Assembly: GCF_024713975.1 (NCBI RefSeq)
Contig: NC_091100.1
Location: forward strand, 16,004,001-16,068,000
From: Paralichthys olivaceus
Taxonomy: Eukaryota > Chordata > Actinopteri > Pleuronectiformes > Paralichthyidae
Direction of reading: 5' to 3'
DNA: 64,000 nt
In this document: positions 26,001 through 45,700 of the stretch, piece by piece
How the letters are laid out: every line of letters begins with the position of its first letter
Numbering within the stretch: the stretch's first letter is position 1
The notes under the pieces: generated by a model
Databases searched by the model: none
What the model was told of the DNA's origin: nothing
The model's input: only the letters and a program-made list of their open reading frames with translations
Position numbers and translations under genes: made by a program

Positions 26001-28226
26001 TGTTGTGTAGAAAATAATTTTAGCTTTTAAGCAGAGTGGAAACTGAAGAAGTCGATATCGTGACATTGAGACGAGGGCTGTGCCATTCTAGGATTTCTTC
26101 TACAGTCTGTGATAAACTACTGTTACAGAGAGCAGCAATAAGGTCAAGCAGGAACATTTTTTGTCTTTTATTATTGTCTTTTCGTAAAAATCTACTTTTG
26201 CTCTCCTTTAATGGCTAAAAAAAATAGTTCCTGCACTGTTCATTTTAAGTGAAAACCAAATTGGCTTAAAAATGACATAAAGCAGACTTTAGTGAACCTG
26301 TGGCAGTTCACTCAAAACAATACTCACTTTTCTCCACCATTTCAGCCTCTGTCGTGCCCAGTGATCGAGCCACTGAGGAGAGGTGCGAGGCGAGCAGAAC
26401 CACACCAGAGACGTCTGGGTGACCTCAGCAGGGCTGGTAGAAAAAGAGCAGATGCATTATAACTATAGTAGTACTACACTTAACTGTGTTGAAGTAGTAC
26501 TATTCTGTTATGAAATAAAGCACCTCTTTTATATAAATACAATGAATAGTATAGAACAACATAGTAAATGCAAACGTAGCGTACATCAACATCCGATCTG
26601 TTAACATGGGATTGTTTGGCTTTGGTTATAGACTGGACTGCAGACTGTGTGCAGCCTGGAGAATGAATGGTGTAAGAACTTTTCCAGTTACATATTATAT
26701 TTTTCATAAGCCTGCGTCTACACCAAACAGAAGACAGACGAAGATGAAGCCTCACCAACCAGAACCATCTGAGGGCTGAAAACACAGACCAGTCTCAGTC
26801 AGGCCGAAAGGCAACTTCCTGTTCACCAGCTCCATCGAGGAGACAAACTCTTCCAAGGCACCTAACAGAAGACGCAGAATTTGTTAAGGGGAATTCCAGA
26901 ATTTTAAAATCTGGGTGTCAATGAATAGTACCTTTTTAAACATTCATAATATTTCCCTGTAGCCACTAATGCTGCGTCGCAGCTGTCAGATGAGGTGATT
27001 GAAATTTGACACGTGCAATATTGGTTGTAACCAGTGACTTCGAAAATATCATTGGAGCCAATACACATTTTAAAAGAGACTGATTTATCGTTTGGACAAT
27101 CAAGATGGGTCATTATGAGTCTTTTTTCATTTTATGTTTATCGATGTGAAAACTTATTTAACAGAATAAACAATGCAGAATATTGAAATTGTGTTAACAT
27201 TACAAGATTAAGTTCTTTATATTTGTGTGTTCCTTTTATTCAGTTATTTAAAATAAAGCATATGGTTAAACCATCAAACTATTTAGCTACGATTTAACGA
27301 TTAAGCGACTATTCGATTTTTCTGTCATAAGGGTTATCTTAGGAATCATTGCCAATATTTGTTTTGATCTATTTGTAGAAGAAAATGTTTTACTTGTACA
27401 CTTTGATATCAGCATCTCCTCTCGAGCTCTAGCATTTATTTATTTCAGGCACATGATGGGAGGATTTCTTTGCCCTGAGTTGAAGCTTTCGTGAAAACTT
27501 CAAACACGAGAAACAAACTCCAACTGAATATGTTCCGAACTTGAAGCTATTGATTGGTGCTGTTTGAACTGTAATGGGCTCAGATCAGTAAGTGCACTGG
27601 CTGAGCTGGAGGGGTCATCATAATACAGGACATGAACAATGAGAACATGTCACATCATACGAACTGAAGACTTAGTGGAACACGTTGAGCAGCAGTTCAC
27701 CTTGAAGTAAGTTTGTTCTCAGTGATGGGGACCTCCGAAGGAGCGTCTGCACCTCCTGGATCATCTGCTCCTTGCTCAGATGTTGATGCTCAATTATGTG
27801 TCTTAAACTGTCCGCCTGAACCATCCTCAGCTGTCCCCCTCCCTCTGTGTCTCCGTCCCTGCGGCTGCTGCTCAGGGTGTTTATCCCAAACAGCTGAGCT
27901 CTGGCCCGGCTCACGGAGAGCCACCACTGCTCCAGCAGGTTCCTCCTCAGCTCCATGCCCAGAGGCCCATAGCTGCAGCTGAGTCCGCGGCCGAACAGCT
28001 CGGTGTTGGTGTGCCCGGGCGAGATGAAGTGTCTGTCCACGCAGAGCTGCAGCAGAGTCCGCACCTCACCCACATCTCCGCTCCACGATGAGCTGCAGCG
28101 CTCCCTGGAGGACCGCGTGACAACAGCTATACTCCGCTGCGAGGCTTTGAACGAGGCTTGTGTTGAGAGGAGTGTGCACATTGTGTGCACGCGTGTGACA
28201 CAGTGTCTGACACAGTGTGTGACCAT
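23084..28226 (-). CDS. polg2: DNA polymerase gamma accessory subunit, mitochondrial (POLG2)
   Basis: POLG2 is the processivity subunit of the mitochondrial DNA polymerase, built on a class II aminoacyl-tRNA synthetase-like fold. Coding exons: 27701-28226, 26756-26861, 26328-26433, 25336-25521, 24618-24755, 24417-24497, 23360-23460, 23084-23249. They total 1410 nt, 469 residues (human 485), and phases close throughout. The first ~50 residues are rich in Arg, Ser and Thr and nearly free of acidic residues, fitting a mitochondrial targeting peptide. Matches include [54 protein letters not shown] and, in the anticodon-binding-like C-terminus, [13 protein letters not shown] and [17 protein letters not shown]. 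The exon at 25336 has a weak GTCTGT donor. The start Met is the first in an open frame that extends back to a splice acceptor at 28268, so a 5' noncoding exon is likely. It sits upstream of srp68 and downstream of ddx5, with all three genes on the same strand. Confidence 0.96.
23895..24030. mobile_element. Small MITE in polg2 intron
   Basis: A 136-bp segment bounded by the inverted repeats CTACCCCTTCATT and AATGAAGGGGTAG, with a further internal copy of AAGGGGTAG near 23925. There is no ORF. It looks like a foldback-type non-autonomous DNA transposon; the target duplication was not resolved. Confidence 0.65.
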
Positions 28227-28441
28227 GATGATGAGCTCCAGAGACCGGTCCCAGTGTCCAAAGCTCGTCTATTGAAGGGATGAATCCTCATAAGTACACA
28301 TCTGCCCGTTCATTAACCGTCCAAATACACCGTAAATACTGCAACGAAAACATATCGCTTATAGTAAAATGGTATCTAGGTCTCTAGCTAGCAAGTACTT
28401 TCTTTTTTAAATCAGCTGAGAGCTAAAGTGTTTCTGTTTAC

Positions 28442-28700
28442 CCATAAAATAGACGCTCGGAGAGGTCATTCACCGCCTCGTCTTCAATCTGTTGAGCGCA
28501 CACAGCCTTAAAACGCCGCAGATGTTGGCACACATCAGCGCCAATAGACAGACTGCGGTGGTTTGGTGGTTTGTGTTCAACGGAAGCGGCTGAACAAACT
28601 TCAAGTTTCACAGGAGATAAAACATGTGATGCATGAACCGGACGTAACGATTTTACTTCCGGGTTGTAATGCATGCCAGGTAGAGCTCTTTCTTGGTGTT
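28442..28700 (-). other. Probable 5' noncoding exon of polg2
   Basis: On the minus strand a GTAAAC donor follows ...TTTTATGG at 28442. A good acceptor (TTCAATAG) lies at 28269, just ahead of the exon holding the polg2 ATG. Joining the two does not extend the polg2 frame, so this exon would be untranslated. The upstream boundary is not visible and 28700 is only an estimate. An open minus-strand frame of 95 codons covers it and has no recognised family; it may be an upstream ORF or chance. Confidence 0.4.
28655..28662. promoter_or_regulatory. ETS-type site ACTTCCGG near the polg2 5' exon
   Basis: ACTTCCGG (CCGGAAGT on the gene strand) is the canonical ETS/GABP/NRF-2 core, common in promoters of nuclear genes for mitochondrial proteins. 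Function is inferred from motif and position only. Confidence 0.5.
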
Positions 28701-29039
28701 GGTCGTGTTCCACATCCATACACATGAACTAGTTCAAACAAAGCCTTGTTTGCGCTGTGTGTTGTTTTGCTAATTTGTTAAATTATCAGGTTTATTATTG
28801 GTTTAATGGAGGTTGGCAATTCAGCTTATCACTGCCATCTACTGGACTGGAGTGTGGATCAGAGGAGTGGGAGTCAAAACAGTAAAAAAAAAACTACCTT
28901 AGATTCTCTCTATGAGACCTGTTTCATTTAAGAATGCCATTATTTGGCCATGTTTTCGCTGCAAGGATTGTCTGGAGTAATGTTAAGCTTTATTTATTTA
29001 AGTGCTTCATTTAGTGTCTTGACCCCTAGCTTGTAGAAA

Positions 29040-29110
29040 TTACATTACATTTCACTTAGCTGTTGCTTTTATCCAAAGCGACTTACAACAAATTAGATTA
29101 AATTCCATCA
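29040..29110. repeat. Dispersed fish repeat fragment
   Basis: It contains ACATTACATTTCACTTAGCT and TTTTATCCAAAGCGACTTAC, a phrase very common in teleost dispersed repeats. The remaining intergenic DNA between 28,700 and 29,700 shows nothing else I can support. Confidence 0.6.
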
Positions 29111-29710
29111 TCGCATGCTGAACTGATTCTGGGTGGTTACAATGTGAGATGAATGCAGTCAAATGTTTAGGTGCAGTGTTCAATAACTATCCCTCTAAAA
29201 TGTGACTAAAGACTAATGTGCATTCTCTTTAAATTATGTGAACTGTTGTTTCTTCTTCTGTGTTAAAAATGATCAGCTGAGCATCAACAAAAATACTGAC
29301 TTCAATAATCTTGACACAGGATGAAACATTAAAATAGCGACAGTGAGGTAAATAACACACTAGTACAATGTTTTTTCCATTAAAATGTAATGGAGTTTGA
29401 GTTAAAAAAGCAGGTGCATTTGAGGTTAATACAGTTGTGTCTCCCACAGCGGTGGCATTCAGGAGCTGCAGACATGATCAATATTTGCATTTATGTGAAG
29501 CATTCTCTTACATGTCAGCTCTAGTTCTCTGTACCAATGCAAATTGTGGCTAATTTCATTGTGCCTGTATCTACCTCCAAACCTACTCACTTGATACTCA
29601 CTATAATAATGTCAACAATGTGCTTTAAGCCAAGGACTTGGCAGAAACTATATGAAAGATCAGACCCAAATGTCCCACACAAACAAACAACAAAGTTTCC
29701 ATCGTCTCTT

Positions 29711-29716
29711 TTTATT
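29711..29716 (-). terminator. Candidate ddx5 polyadenylation signal
   Basis: AATAAA on the minus strand, about 350 nt downstream of the ddx5 stop codon, giving a plausible 3' untranslated region. A/T-rich (AAT)n sequence lies within that UTR near 29970-29995. Confidence 0.6.
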
Positions 29717-30066
29717 CAAAAGGGTCACACGCACCCTTTTCATGAGATCTTCAAGAACATCACTTGAAACTTAACACAAACTGAAACCACTGCATTACCT
29801 AGTAAAAATAAATTACTGAGGAATGTAACAAAAAACAGTCAAGGAAAAGTGCAGCAATCATAGTTGCACTATAGGAGACGTCTCTATGACTCCACTTAAT
29901 GCTCTGGGTTTACTCAATAATTCCAACCCTGCTGTAAGCAAAACAAAGTTAAAACAGTTCAGAGTAAACATTAATAATAATAATAATAATAATATTAGTC
30001 ATACTGTAAGATTTCAAGACTAAACAAAAATCATGTTGGTTCCCATATATTGTGCGTATATCATAT

Positions 30067-37994
<7,928 letters not shown>

Positions 37995-38151
37995 TGTGTA
38001 GCAGACTACCGTTGGCAAAAACAGAACAACCGTCGTCTGTGTCTCTGTAGACGAGCAACAAACCAGCAGATGAATCTATGGGTTGCGGCTCGACACAGAG
38101 AAAATAAAAAGAAAATGCCGGCAGACAAAAGTCAGTCTGGAGAGACGGATG

Positions 38152-38159
38152 TGACGTCA
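38152..38159. promoter_or_regulatory. Palindromic CRE (TGACGTCA) upstream of ddx5
   Basis: A full 8-bp TGACGTCA lies 158 bp upstream of the ddx5 start codon in a locally CpG-containing region. This is the consensus site for CREB/ATF factors; activity is inferred. Confidence 0.6.
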
Positions 38160-38352
38160 GACAAGGCGTATCACCTGCGTATCAATGCGCCTCTTAGCGT
38201 GGCACGCGTCAGCTGTTGTGGGACTATTTTACTTCTGTACACTGATTGTCAATGTACAAACAGTGATTAAAGTTAAATGAATGGGAACCATTTGATTTCA
38301 CTGTGTGACATCATATGATAACAACACGTGTATTGGTATAACACCTTTTACA

Positions 38353-38400
38353 CAATTTCCCCCTGGGATCAATACAGTATTTCTGATTTCTGATTCTAAT
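38353..38400. repeat. Non-LTR retroelement 3'-tail-like fragment
   Basis: AATTTCCCCCTGGGATCAAT followed by AGTATTTCTGATTTCTGATT resembles the 3' end shared by many fish LINE copies. The rest of 38,300-39,060 shows nothing supported. Confidence 0.45.
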
Positions 38401-39063
38401 TTAAAACAGTTGCAAGGTACTTTACAAGTCAAAACCATAGACTGTATATAAAGAGGTCAAAACATGTATTTAAAATAATGAATCTTCAGTTTGAGGATCA
38501 CACAGTAATAGAGCACAGATACTGAAATTAAAATTGTGACAAGTGATAAAAGGGTGAAAACAAGATCAAATAAAATGTAAAATTATTAGACGGTAACTTC
38601 AGAACTAGGAGAAAGCACACGTTTTACAAAATTGATCACAACAGATTCCTTTTACATAAAAAACTCATGTGCATTTGCGTCACTTATTATAAAGCAAGAT
38701 TTTCATAACCGAACAGTAAATTATATCGTAAACCCAACAGCAATGTTCCAAGCAGGAGACGACCCCCAGTGTCTGGTGTCAAAGCAGTGTGTTTTCTATG
38801 CTCAACCATCTACACCGAGCACCTCTATTACCTCTGTGCATTCAGAAAGAAAGAAAAAACATTCAGGTGAAATAAACTCAGCCACCAGAGATGTTTAACA
38901 AGCACAATTGTAGTTTATTAACATATTTTCTAAGGATCAAGGGTTGCACTGTAATTACCAGTGATAAAGTAACATCACTGCAATAAAAGAAAATAATAAT
39001 AATAATAATAAAAAGTAAAAAAACAACTTCAATATGTTCTGTGGTCAATGTCATCGCACCCAC

Positions 39064-39131
39064 TCAGTCCTCATCACTTGTCGCAGGGTCATTCGGATGA
39101 AGCAGGTCTCTACATTTATTAGGTTTTTTGG
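39064..39131 (-). other. Candidate 3' terminal exon for truncated lectin gene A
   Basis: On the minus strand a strong acceptor (CTCCTCTCTCTGATACAG) precedes a 68-nt open stretch. It begins in the phase needed by the gene A stalk exon (phase 1) and ends in TGA. It would add 21 residues, ending DPATSDED. An AATAAA follows at 38914-38919 on the same strand. The match of phase, acceptor and signal may be chance; there is no homology support. Confidence 0.2.
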
Positions 39132-39399
39132 CTGTATCAGAGAGAGGAGACATTTGAATGAGCCTTCATTTTTCACAGTAGACTTTTAGTTTTCTAAACT
39201 GAGCTACACCAGCTAGTTTCTTAGCTTTAAATGCAAAATGTTTGGTTTGATTGACTGTACATATTTCAACCAAATGGGTCAATGGGACAATATCCTAAAC
39301 ATTTACACTAAAGAGAGGTAACAGCTAAGGAAATCCTCTCTCCCCACAATTACTGTCTATATGCATGGAACCTAGCTGAATGCATCAAACAAAACTAAA

Positions 39400-40340
39400 T
39401 TATAAGATGATTAAAAATTGGAAGAGAATAACATAAACTGGCACTTAACGCAGATGATGTTGTTTCTTACGAATGTCAAGACATCACTACCATCGTTAAT
39501 GGAAGAAATAGGTAAATATAGCTCATTCTCAGGTTGTAAATTAAATATTCATAAAACAGAAGCTATGATAATAGGAAAACAAATGGGTAAAAGGATTTAA
39601 GAGAACATTCAACTGTAACTGGAAATTCACAACACTGAAATATTATGATTCCAAAAGAATAGAATAATTATTTTAAATAAATTATTTAAGAGTGATTAAT
39701 AAGGTTAATAGATGAAAACTGTTAAAACTATCCACCTTTGAAAAAATCTAATGACTATACTCCCCAGAATTGTATTCCTATTTCAAAACTTACCAGCCAC
39801 AGGTACAGTATATCAAAAAATGGGATAACATTCTCAGAAAATACAGATGAGATGATAAAAAAAAAAAAAGCGATATTAAAAAACTTAAATCATCAGGAAC
39901 ACAGTGGAGGGTTACGTGGTTAGATTCGAGCAAGTGTTCACTGAAAATTTTGAAAATATCTCATATCAAGTATTATATACCAAATATTTCTTAGATTACT
40001 GCAAATAAGAAGTTATTTAGGAAATAAACATATAAAAAACATTGAGAATATTCAACCCTTATTGAAATATGTTATGAAAAATTGTCATGGAAAACAAAAA
40101 AATACAATAGGCAGTGTCTACAGAATGTTACAAGGGAAGGACGAAACATATGTTGGTATTATAAGGACAAAATGGGAGTAATAGTTATGAGGGAATACAA
40201 ATGACAGTTAAAGAATGAAATTCATAAAACCGCCAATTCCTTATTTTGGAGAGATTTTGTATGGAAAATAAATACGAGACAACTTCTTGACACCAGAAAT
40301 GATTTCCAAGTATCAAGGAAAACTAAGTTCTCAGTGCTGG
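39400..40340 (+). mobile_element. L1-like LINE reverse transcriptase relic
   Basis: Degenerate plus-strand frames match the end of an L1-type reverse transcriptase: an ADDV box at 39450-39461, then, after a frameshift, LFLTNVKTSLPSLMEEIGKY and SFSGCKLNIHKTEAM. Further on come TILPRIVFLFQNLP near 39750 and LKNLNHQEHSGGL near 39890. Multiple stops and shifts show a dead copy. Both ends are indistinct. It occupies the place downstream of gene A's stalk where lectin-domain exons would be expected. Confidence 0.75.
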
Positions 40341-40724
40341 AGGAACATGCCGTGAAAGTAATGCAAATTGAAACATGTTTTTATTCATTTAAATATTAAA
40401 TGCATTTTTATTTTTTTTTTATTTTTTAGAATTTTGAGAACCACAGCACTGAAACGAATAACAGGGGTGGAAAACCAATAAATACCCTGAAATAATAAAA
40501 TGAAAAAGTATGGTTCAAGAAGTGCAACAATGGAGAAAGTTACTCACAGAATAAGGAATACGGAAGATGTATTTGAGAAAAGATGTGAAATAATAAGTGC
40601 TAAGAGTATTTGATATTGTGAATATCCACATACATCTGTAAGCTCATAATATGCACAAACATGTTGTAAGTGACCGAGCATATAATAACTGAGTAGGAAA
40701 TACAAATGGTGAAATTTCACTCAC

Positions 40725-41486
40725 AACAAAACCTTGCCCACAGTGCATCTCTCTCTCTCCTCAGGACAGTGTTGTTGGCTGTTAGTTGTTCTGTTGTTTT
40801 CCTGAAATCAGCGTAAACTGCAGCCAACTGGTCTCTCTCTGTGTCGAGGTGAACAACAAAACAGCAACTGAACATTTCCCCCATGCTGTTGTATTATTGC
40901 AGTCTTTCTATCAGTAATATATGACCCTTTAATCTCTCGGTGGTTCTTCTAGTCACAAAACTGATCCAAACACACTCACTCTGAAACTCCATAACAACGA
41001 TTCCAGTCAGGAGGAGAAGACACACTGCAGCCAGCAACACCAACAGAAGAACCCTGATGTGATGCCTCTGTCCCGAGCTTTTACTGATCTCGGACACTTT
41101 AAAGAAAACACATATTTTATGATATTCGAACACATCAAGTCATTCAGTCAAGTCATGACATACTTGTAGCTGTAGATGCATATTCAAAGGATGTAATATC
41201 ACACAACAAACAATCTGCACAGAAATCTAAACATAAAGAAAAGTCAGAGAATCAATCTCAAAGTATCATCCCTGGTGTGTTTGCACACACACATGCTGCT
41301 CATACCTGCTTGTTGCTGGGCCTCTGCAGGTCCTGGTGTATATGTCGATTTGGCCTCTACCCAGGGATTGTCGTACACTTTCAGGCTCTCCGCGCTGACA
41401 TAGATATCCACTACATTCTCCTTGACGTCCTGAGCAAAGTGAACCTCCTGGATGATGTCTGGATCAGCGTACAAATGCTCCGACAT
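40725..41486 (-). pseudogene. CTLR gene A: tail, transmembrane and stalk exons only; lectin domain missing
   Basis: Three exons: 41306-41486, 40980-41096, 40725-40838, all phase 1 to phase 1. The product is a type II membrane protein: a cytoplasmic tail of about 60 residues starting MSEHLYADPDII, a transmembrane segment (VLLLVLLAAVCLLLLTGIVV) and a coiled stalk (ERDQLAAVYADF...). The tail resembles gene B and fish CD209-like receptors. Tail tyrosines are at about residues 6, 29, 37 and 47; none forms a canonical ITIM or ITAM. I found no CTLD exon between here and ddx5, where an L1-like relic lies instead. The gene is therefore probably a pseudogene. Alternatively it encodes a headless membrane protein ending at 39064, or its head lies elsewhere. 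The exons themselves contain no stop or frameshift. Confidence 0.7.
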
Positions 41487-41679
41487 GACGGCTATCACAC
41501 ATCAAACACCCAAATTGAATATAATGAGTAAAAACTATATTTTGAATCTAGATATAATAGCCGTGTCTGATCTCTGACAGAGACTGGGCACTAATGACAG
41601 TTTGAAAAAGAGGAAAAGCATAAAAACGAGAAGTCAAAGCTCAGCACCGTTTAGGCATCAGGATGTTTTCTCTAAATTC

Positions 41680-41790
41680 AAATTCAATTCAGACTTTATT
41701 GTCATTGCAAAGTTGTACTTCGTACACTAGCACCACGAAAGTGTGGCACAGTCCTCCTCCTTGATGCCAAACATACAATTAACAAGGCAC
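41680..41790. repeat. Fish LINE 3'-end-like repeat
   Basis: CAGACTTTATTGTCATTGCA and AAGTTGTACTTCGTACACTA form a phrase common at the 3' ends of dispersed fish retroelements. A related phrase occurs at 61980. The rest of 41,487-42,700 between genes A and B shows only A/T-rich DNA and a TCTG repeat. Confidence 0.55.
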
Positions 41791-42479
41791 AAGACACAAA
41801 CCATTACACAAATTGAGATAAAAATAAGGGGATTCCAGGGCTAAAGGCATTTAACGAAGTGGATGTACTATACAATAAAGAATAATTGTGCCGATAATGT
41901 ACCGATACATGCAGTTAATATGCATATTTGGAGAAGTGCAAACTGTACAGAATAAATACTATATACTATAAATCCACCTGATCATCAGCTGACATTTGAT
42001 TTGCATACACATCAGGCACGTGCACAGACATTTTAGGAGCAGGTGCTCAAAGCCAAAAAAGGGCACCCATCGCCAAAATTATTCATAAAATTAAGAAAAA
42101 ACACAGTAGGATATATTTAATTTATATATTTATTGTTGTTAACACAATCAACACAGTCTAATCAAATAGGGTGACCAAATAATCAAATTGAATAAATAAA
42201 TGAATAACAGGCAAAAAATAATCATAAAAGTAGTCTAACTTAAAACTTATCAAAACTCTGCTCTGAATAAATGAAATAAAAATAAAGCATCCAATATATT
42301 CTATAAAATACTGCCATTTACAAAGGACGGGAAGGGAGCAGGATCGTCAATGGAAGATTTTTATGACCTCACTCTGGTTCATTTGTATGTCTTGCTCAAT
42401 GGCAAGCAGGAGAAGGCCAGAGAGTCTTTCTTCCCCACAGAGGATCTTTATTTACGAAACAGTAAAACTGTCTTTAATT

Positions 42480-42480
42480 C

Positions 42481-42523
<43 letters not shown>

Positions 42524-42524
42524 G
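42480..42524. repeat. (TCTG)n microsatellite
   Basis: About eleven perfect TCTG units downstream of gene B. Confidence 0.97.
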
Positions 42525-42704
42525 CTGCAGCAGTCTGTATCTCTCTCCCCCTCTCTCTTCATTGAACATGACAAACGTCAGTAAATAGCTGGACAAGGCT
42601 TTGAAATCACAGATTTCATTAGTACAAAACATGTAGGCTATGCGTTATGCATGGATAATCTTTGTATGAAAAGGCAAGCGGGTGTGACGCCTAATGCTTT
42701 TATT

Positions 42705-45700
42705 TCATTCAAGTATTTTCTCACAGATGATATCCCGTTGACTACTGCATTGCAAATCATTCCAGTTGTTTAAGTGATCTCGGAGTGTTATCTGAACACA
42801 GTCTTCAATATCTCTCCAATTATCCGGCTGGGTTGGTGCCCAATACCTAGAGATGAACAAAAAGTGCTCAGCAAAAAATGTATGCTGTTATTTAGTATTA
42901 AAGATCAATACTGTTGACATCCGTAGATTACATATCCATAGCACATTATTACATGGTTATTACATATTTGGCAGTAAATATGTAAATTCTAAATTTACAA
43001 TATAAAGCACAACAGAGCTCTTCTCTTCATCTTCTGTCATTCAATATTTTGATGTAAGTCTGTACATACTTTGTTTTCAGAGCTGCAGTATGATGGCTGG
43101 GCTTGAAATTTAAATAAATGAATAAAGTAGACTTTGTTCTGACATGCATATTGATGTCACCACAGATATGGACAATAAAAAAATGTCTTACTTTTGCGTG
43201 GCCACAGATCCATTCACCCATATCCACTGGTTGTCCGTCTTCTTAAGACCAATCCAGCAGTCCGGGCTGAATGAGCTGACAAATTTCTAGATTGAGAAAT
43301 ATTCAGATTTAATAGATTTCTGATCTTGGTTTTTCTTTAACTTTGTGAGTTTTTAATTTCCAAAAACAAATCTGACTGCTGGGCCTTGTTGAGGTATCTG
43401 CTGTACTGAGTGCCATTCTAGTTTTTACAGGTTGAGATCAGGAACTAGAATGGCACTAAGAGAGAGGCCCAACAAGCTGCACCAAAAAACGTAAATTAAT
43501 TTATTTACAGGTTTTGCTCATCTGCATTTTGTGTATTTTCATCTCCTCTACACCTTGTTCATATTGTTTATTCACTTCTCCACCTTTGCAGAAGTGTATG
43601 TGAACCTCTCTTCCCCTTTTCAGACATTTGGGGAAGACTAAACTTGTTTTACAGCAATGATCATTTAAAAACATTCACTGTTTAAAAGGCCAAAAAACAA
43701 CAACAGTATTCAGTCAATGAAAACAGGGTCAAGAGAATAACCCTTAATTCTTTCAATCACCTGCTCCTCTTCGCTCGATATGATCACCAGCTGAGCATTC
43801 TGATTTTCACAGAAGCTCCTGCTCTCTGCCCAAATTTTCCTCAAGTTGGGTATTAAATAACAACTGTTGCCAAACCTTATCCAGTTGTCAGGACAGCTAG
43901 AGCTCTCTGCTTAACAAAACAAAATAACATGTTTCAGTCATAACACATCATGTAACTGTAAGAAAAGACAAAGATAAAACACTTCACAGAGCACGAAGCA
44001 AAAATATTACTCAAACACTTTTGCTGATCTCAATTTCTTAAAACAGAAAACCTATTCAAGGAGTAGTTTGGTGTTTTGGAAAATATGCTAATAAGCTTTA
44101 ATTCAGAGAGTTACATGAGACTATTGATTCCGCTGTGATAACTAACGTAGACTCCATTTCCTCCTACTATCCAGAAAAAAACACGAAATATTCTCGATAC
44201 AAATGCTACCATTTCGCAAATTTGGAGCCAGAGGCTGATCATGGGATGGAGCCAGGTTATCGGCTTCAGGTCGATACACATGCTTGGCCAATCGCGAAGC
44301 AGTCATAGCTATCAATGATGACATTACATGCTGTTTATATAACTATAAGAATTTATTTTATAGGGAGCTCTCATCTCCTCTATTACTTGTTACATCTTAA
44401 TCATTTTGACTCTGTCTCTCCCATCTCTCCCCGTCTCTCACATCTGTCTTATTCCATGGAAAATGTATGATCATTTTGTTGTACTTTTTATACATTTGTT
44501 TGAAGACATCTTTGAGGTTTGCATATTTTCTCCATGTCTGCATAGATTTCTCCAGGTCCAAAAACATCCCGAATGGGGTTAGATTGATTGAAGAGTCTAA
44601 AATGACCGTAGGTGAGAATGTGAGTGTGAATGGCATTTTGTCTCTGTATTTTGCCTCTACAAGACCCTCCCGACCTGTCCAGGGTGTCACCATCCTCTTG
44701 CCCAATGTCAGCCGTAATTGGCACAAAGGCCCAATCTTGGGATTTTAAGAATTGTTCACAGTCTCTGATGGTTGCCTGGCAAATGCTACCAAGCTTTAAC
44801 ACTACAATTTTGTATAAATCAAACAAACACTGTGCAACCCTTTAATTAGAGATCTTAAGTTGCATTAGTGGTGGATTTGTCATTAATATTTGAAATAGTT
44901 ATTCAGTTTTTATTCTTTGTGCTTTAGGCAAACCAGCTGTGGGCTCCAGCTTTGTATTTACCATATATACACGAGAGTGGTGTCAATCCTATCACCTAAT
45001 ACTTGGCATATTGAAAAAATGCCAAATAAATCCTTTTAATCAAAAGCACTATGCATATTTTCACTTGCCTTGCTGCCTTTGTAATTCATCTCTCTCTTTA
45101 GTGAGGTTGCTTTCAATGACCTTCAAAAGATCATTCTCCTTCTCTAGCCTGTTTATCTTCAGGGTCAGGTTGGCATTGAGGCTTTTCATGTCATCATTAC
45201 TTGTCTGTAGTTCATCTCTCGCTCTGGTTAGGTTGGAAATTAGGCTTTTGTCTTGAATCACTGCCACAGCAAGGGTCAAACATATGAATGAACAAAGCTC
45301 ACTTACATATATTTGGGTAATTTACTACTACTTTGAATACATTTTTAATGTTTTTAATACTTACAAAGGACAACCAGGAAAATGACTGCAGCGAGGAAGA
45401 GAAGACAAAGGAGCACCAGAAAGATTGCAGCGGGTCTGAGAAGATTCCTCCCTCCTGAAGGTGCATTGATTGAAATGGCTGAGGGCACAAACAAAATCAC
45501 CTAATAAGAGTTTATTTTAAAACAGGGAGGGAAATGTGTCATATGCAGATTTTTCATTTGTGAGCTGAAAGTGAAGTAGAAGAATTGCTTTCTGGATATT
45601 AAACATTTTTTCCCCCATACTGTGGTTCTTTGCCACCGCCAACCAGTGTCCATCCACATACCTTGTTTTCCAGATTCCTTTAATGTCACCCGAACATTTA

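Noticed and set aside
44397-44845. Overlapping ORFs on both strands in the gene B intron (about 109 and 112 codons)
   Set aside because: They may derive from an old LINE-type element, but no conserved motif was clear enough to call.
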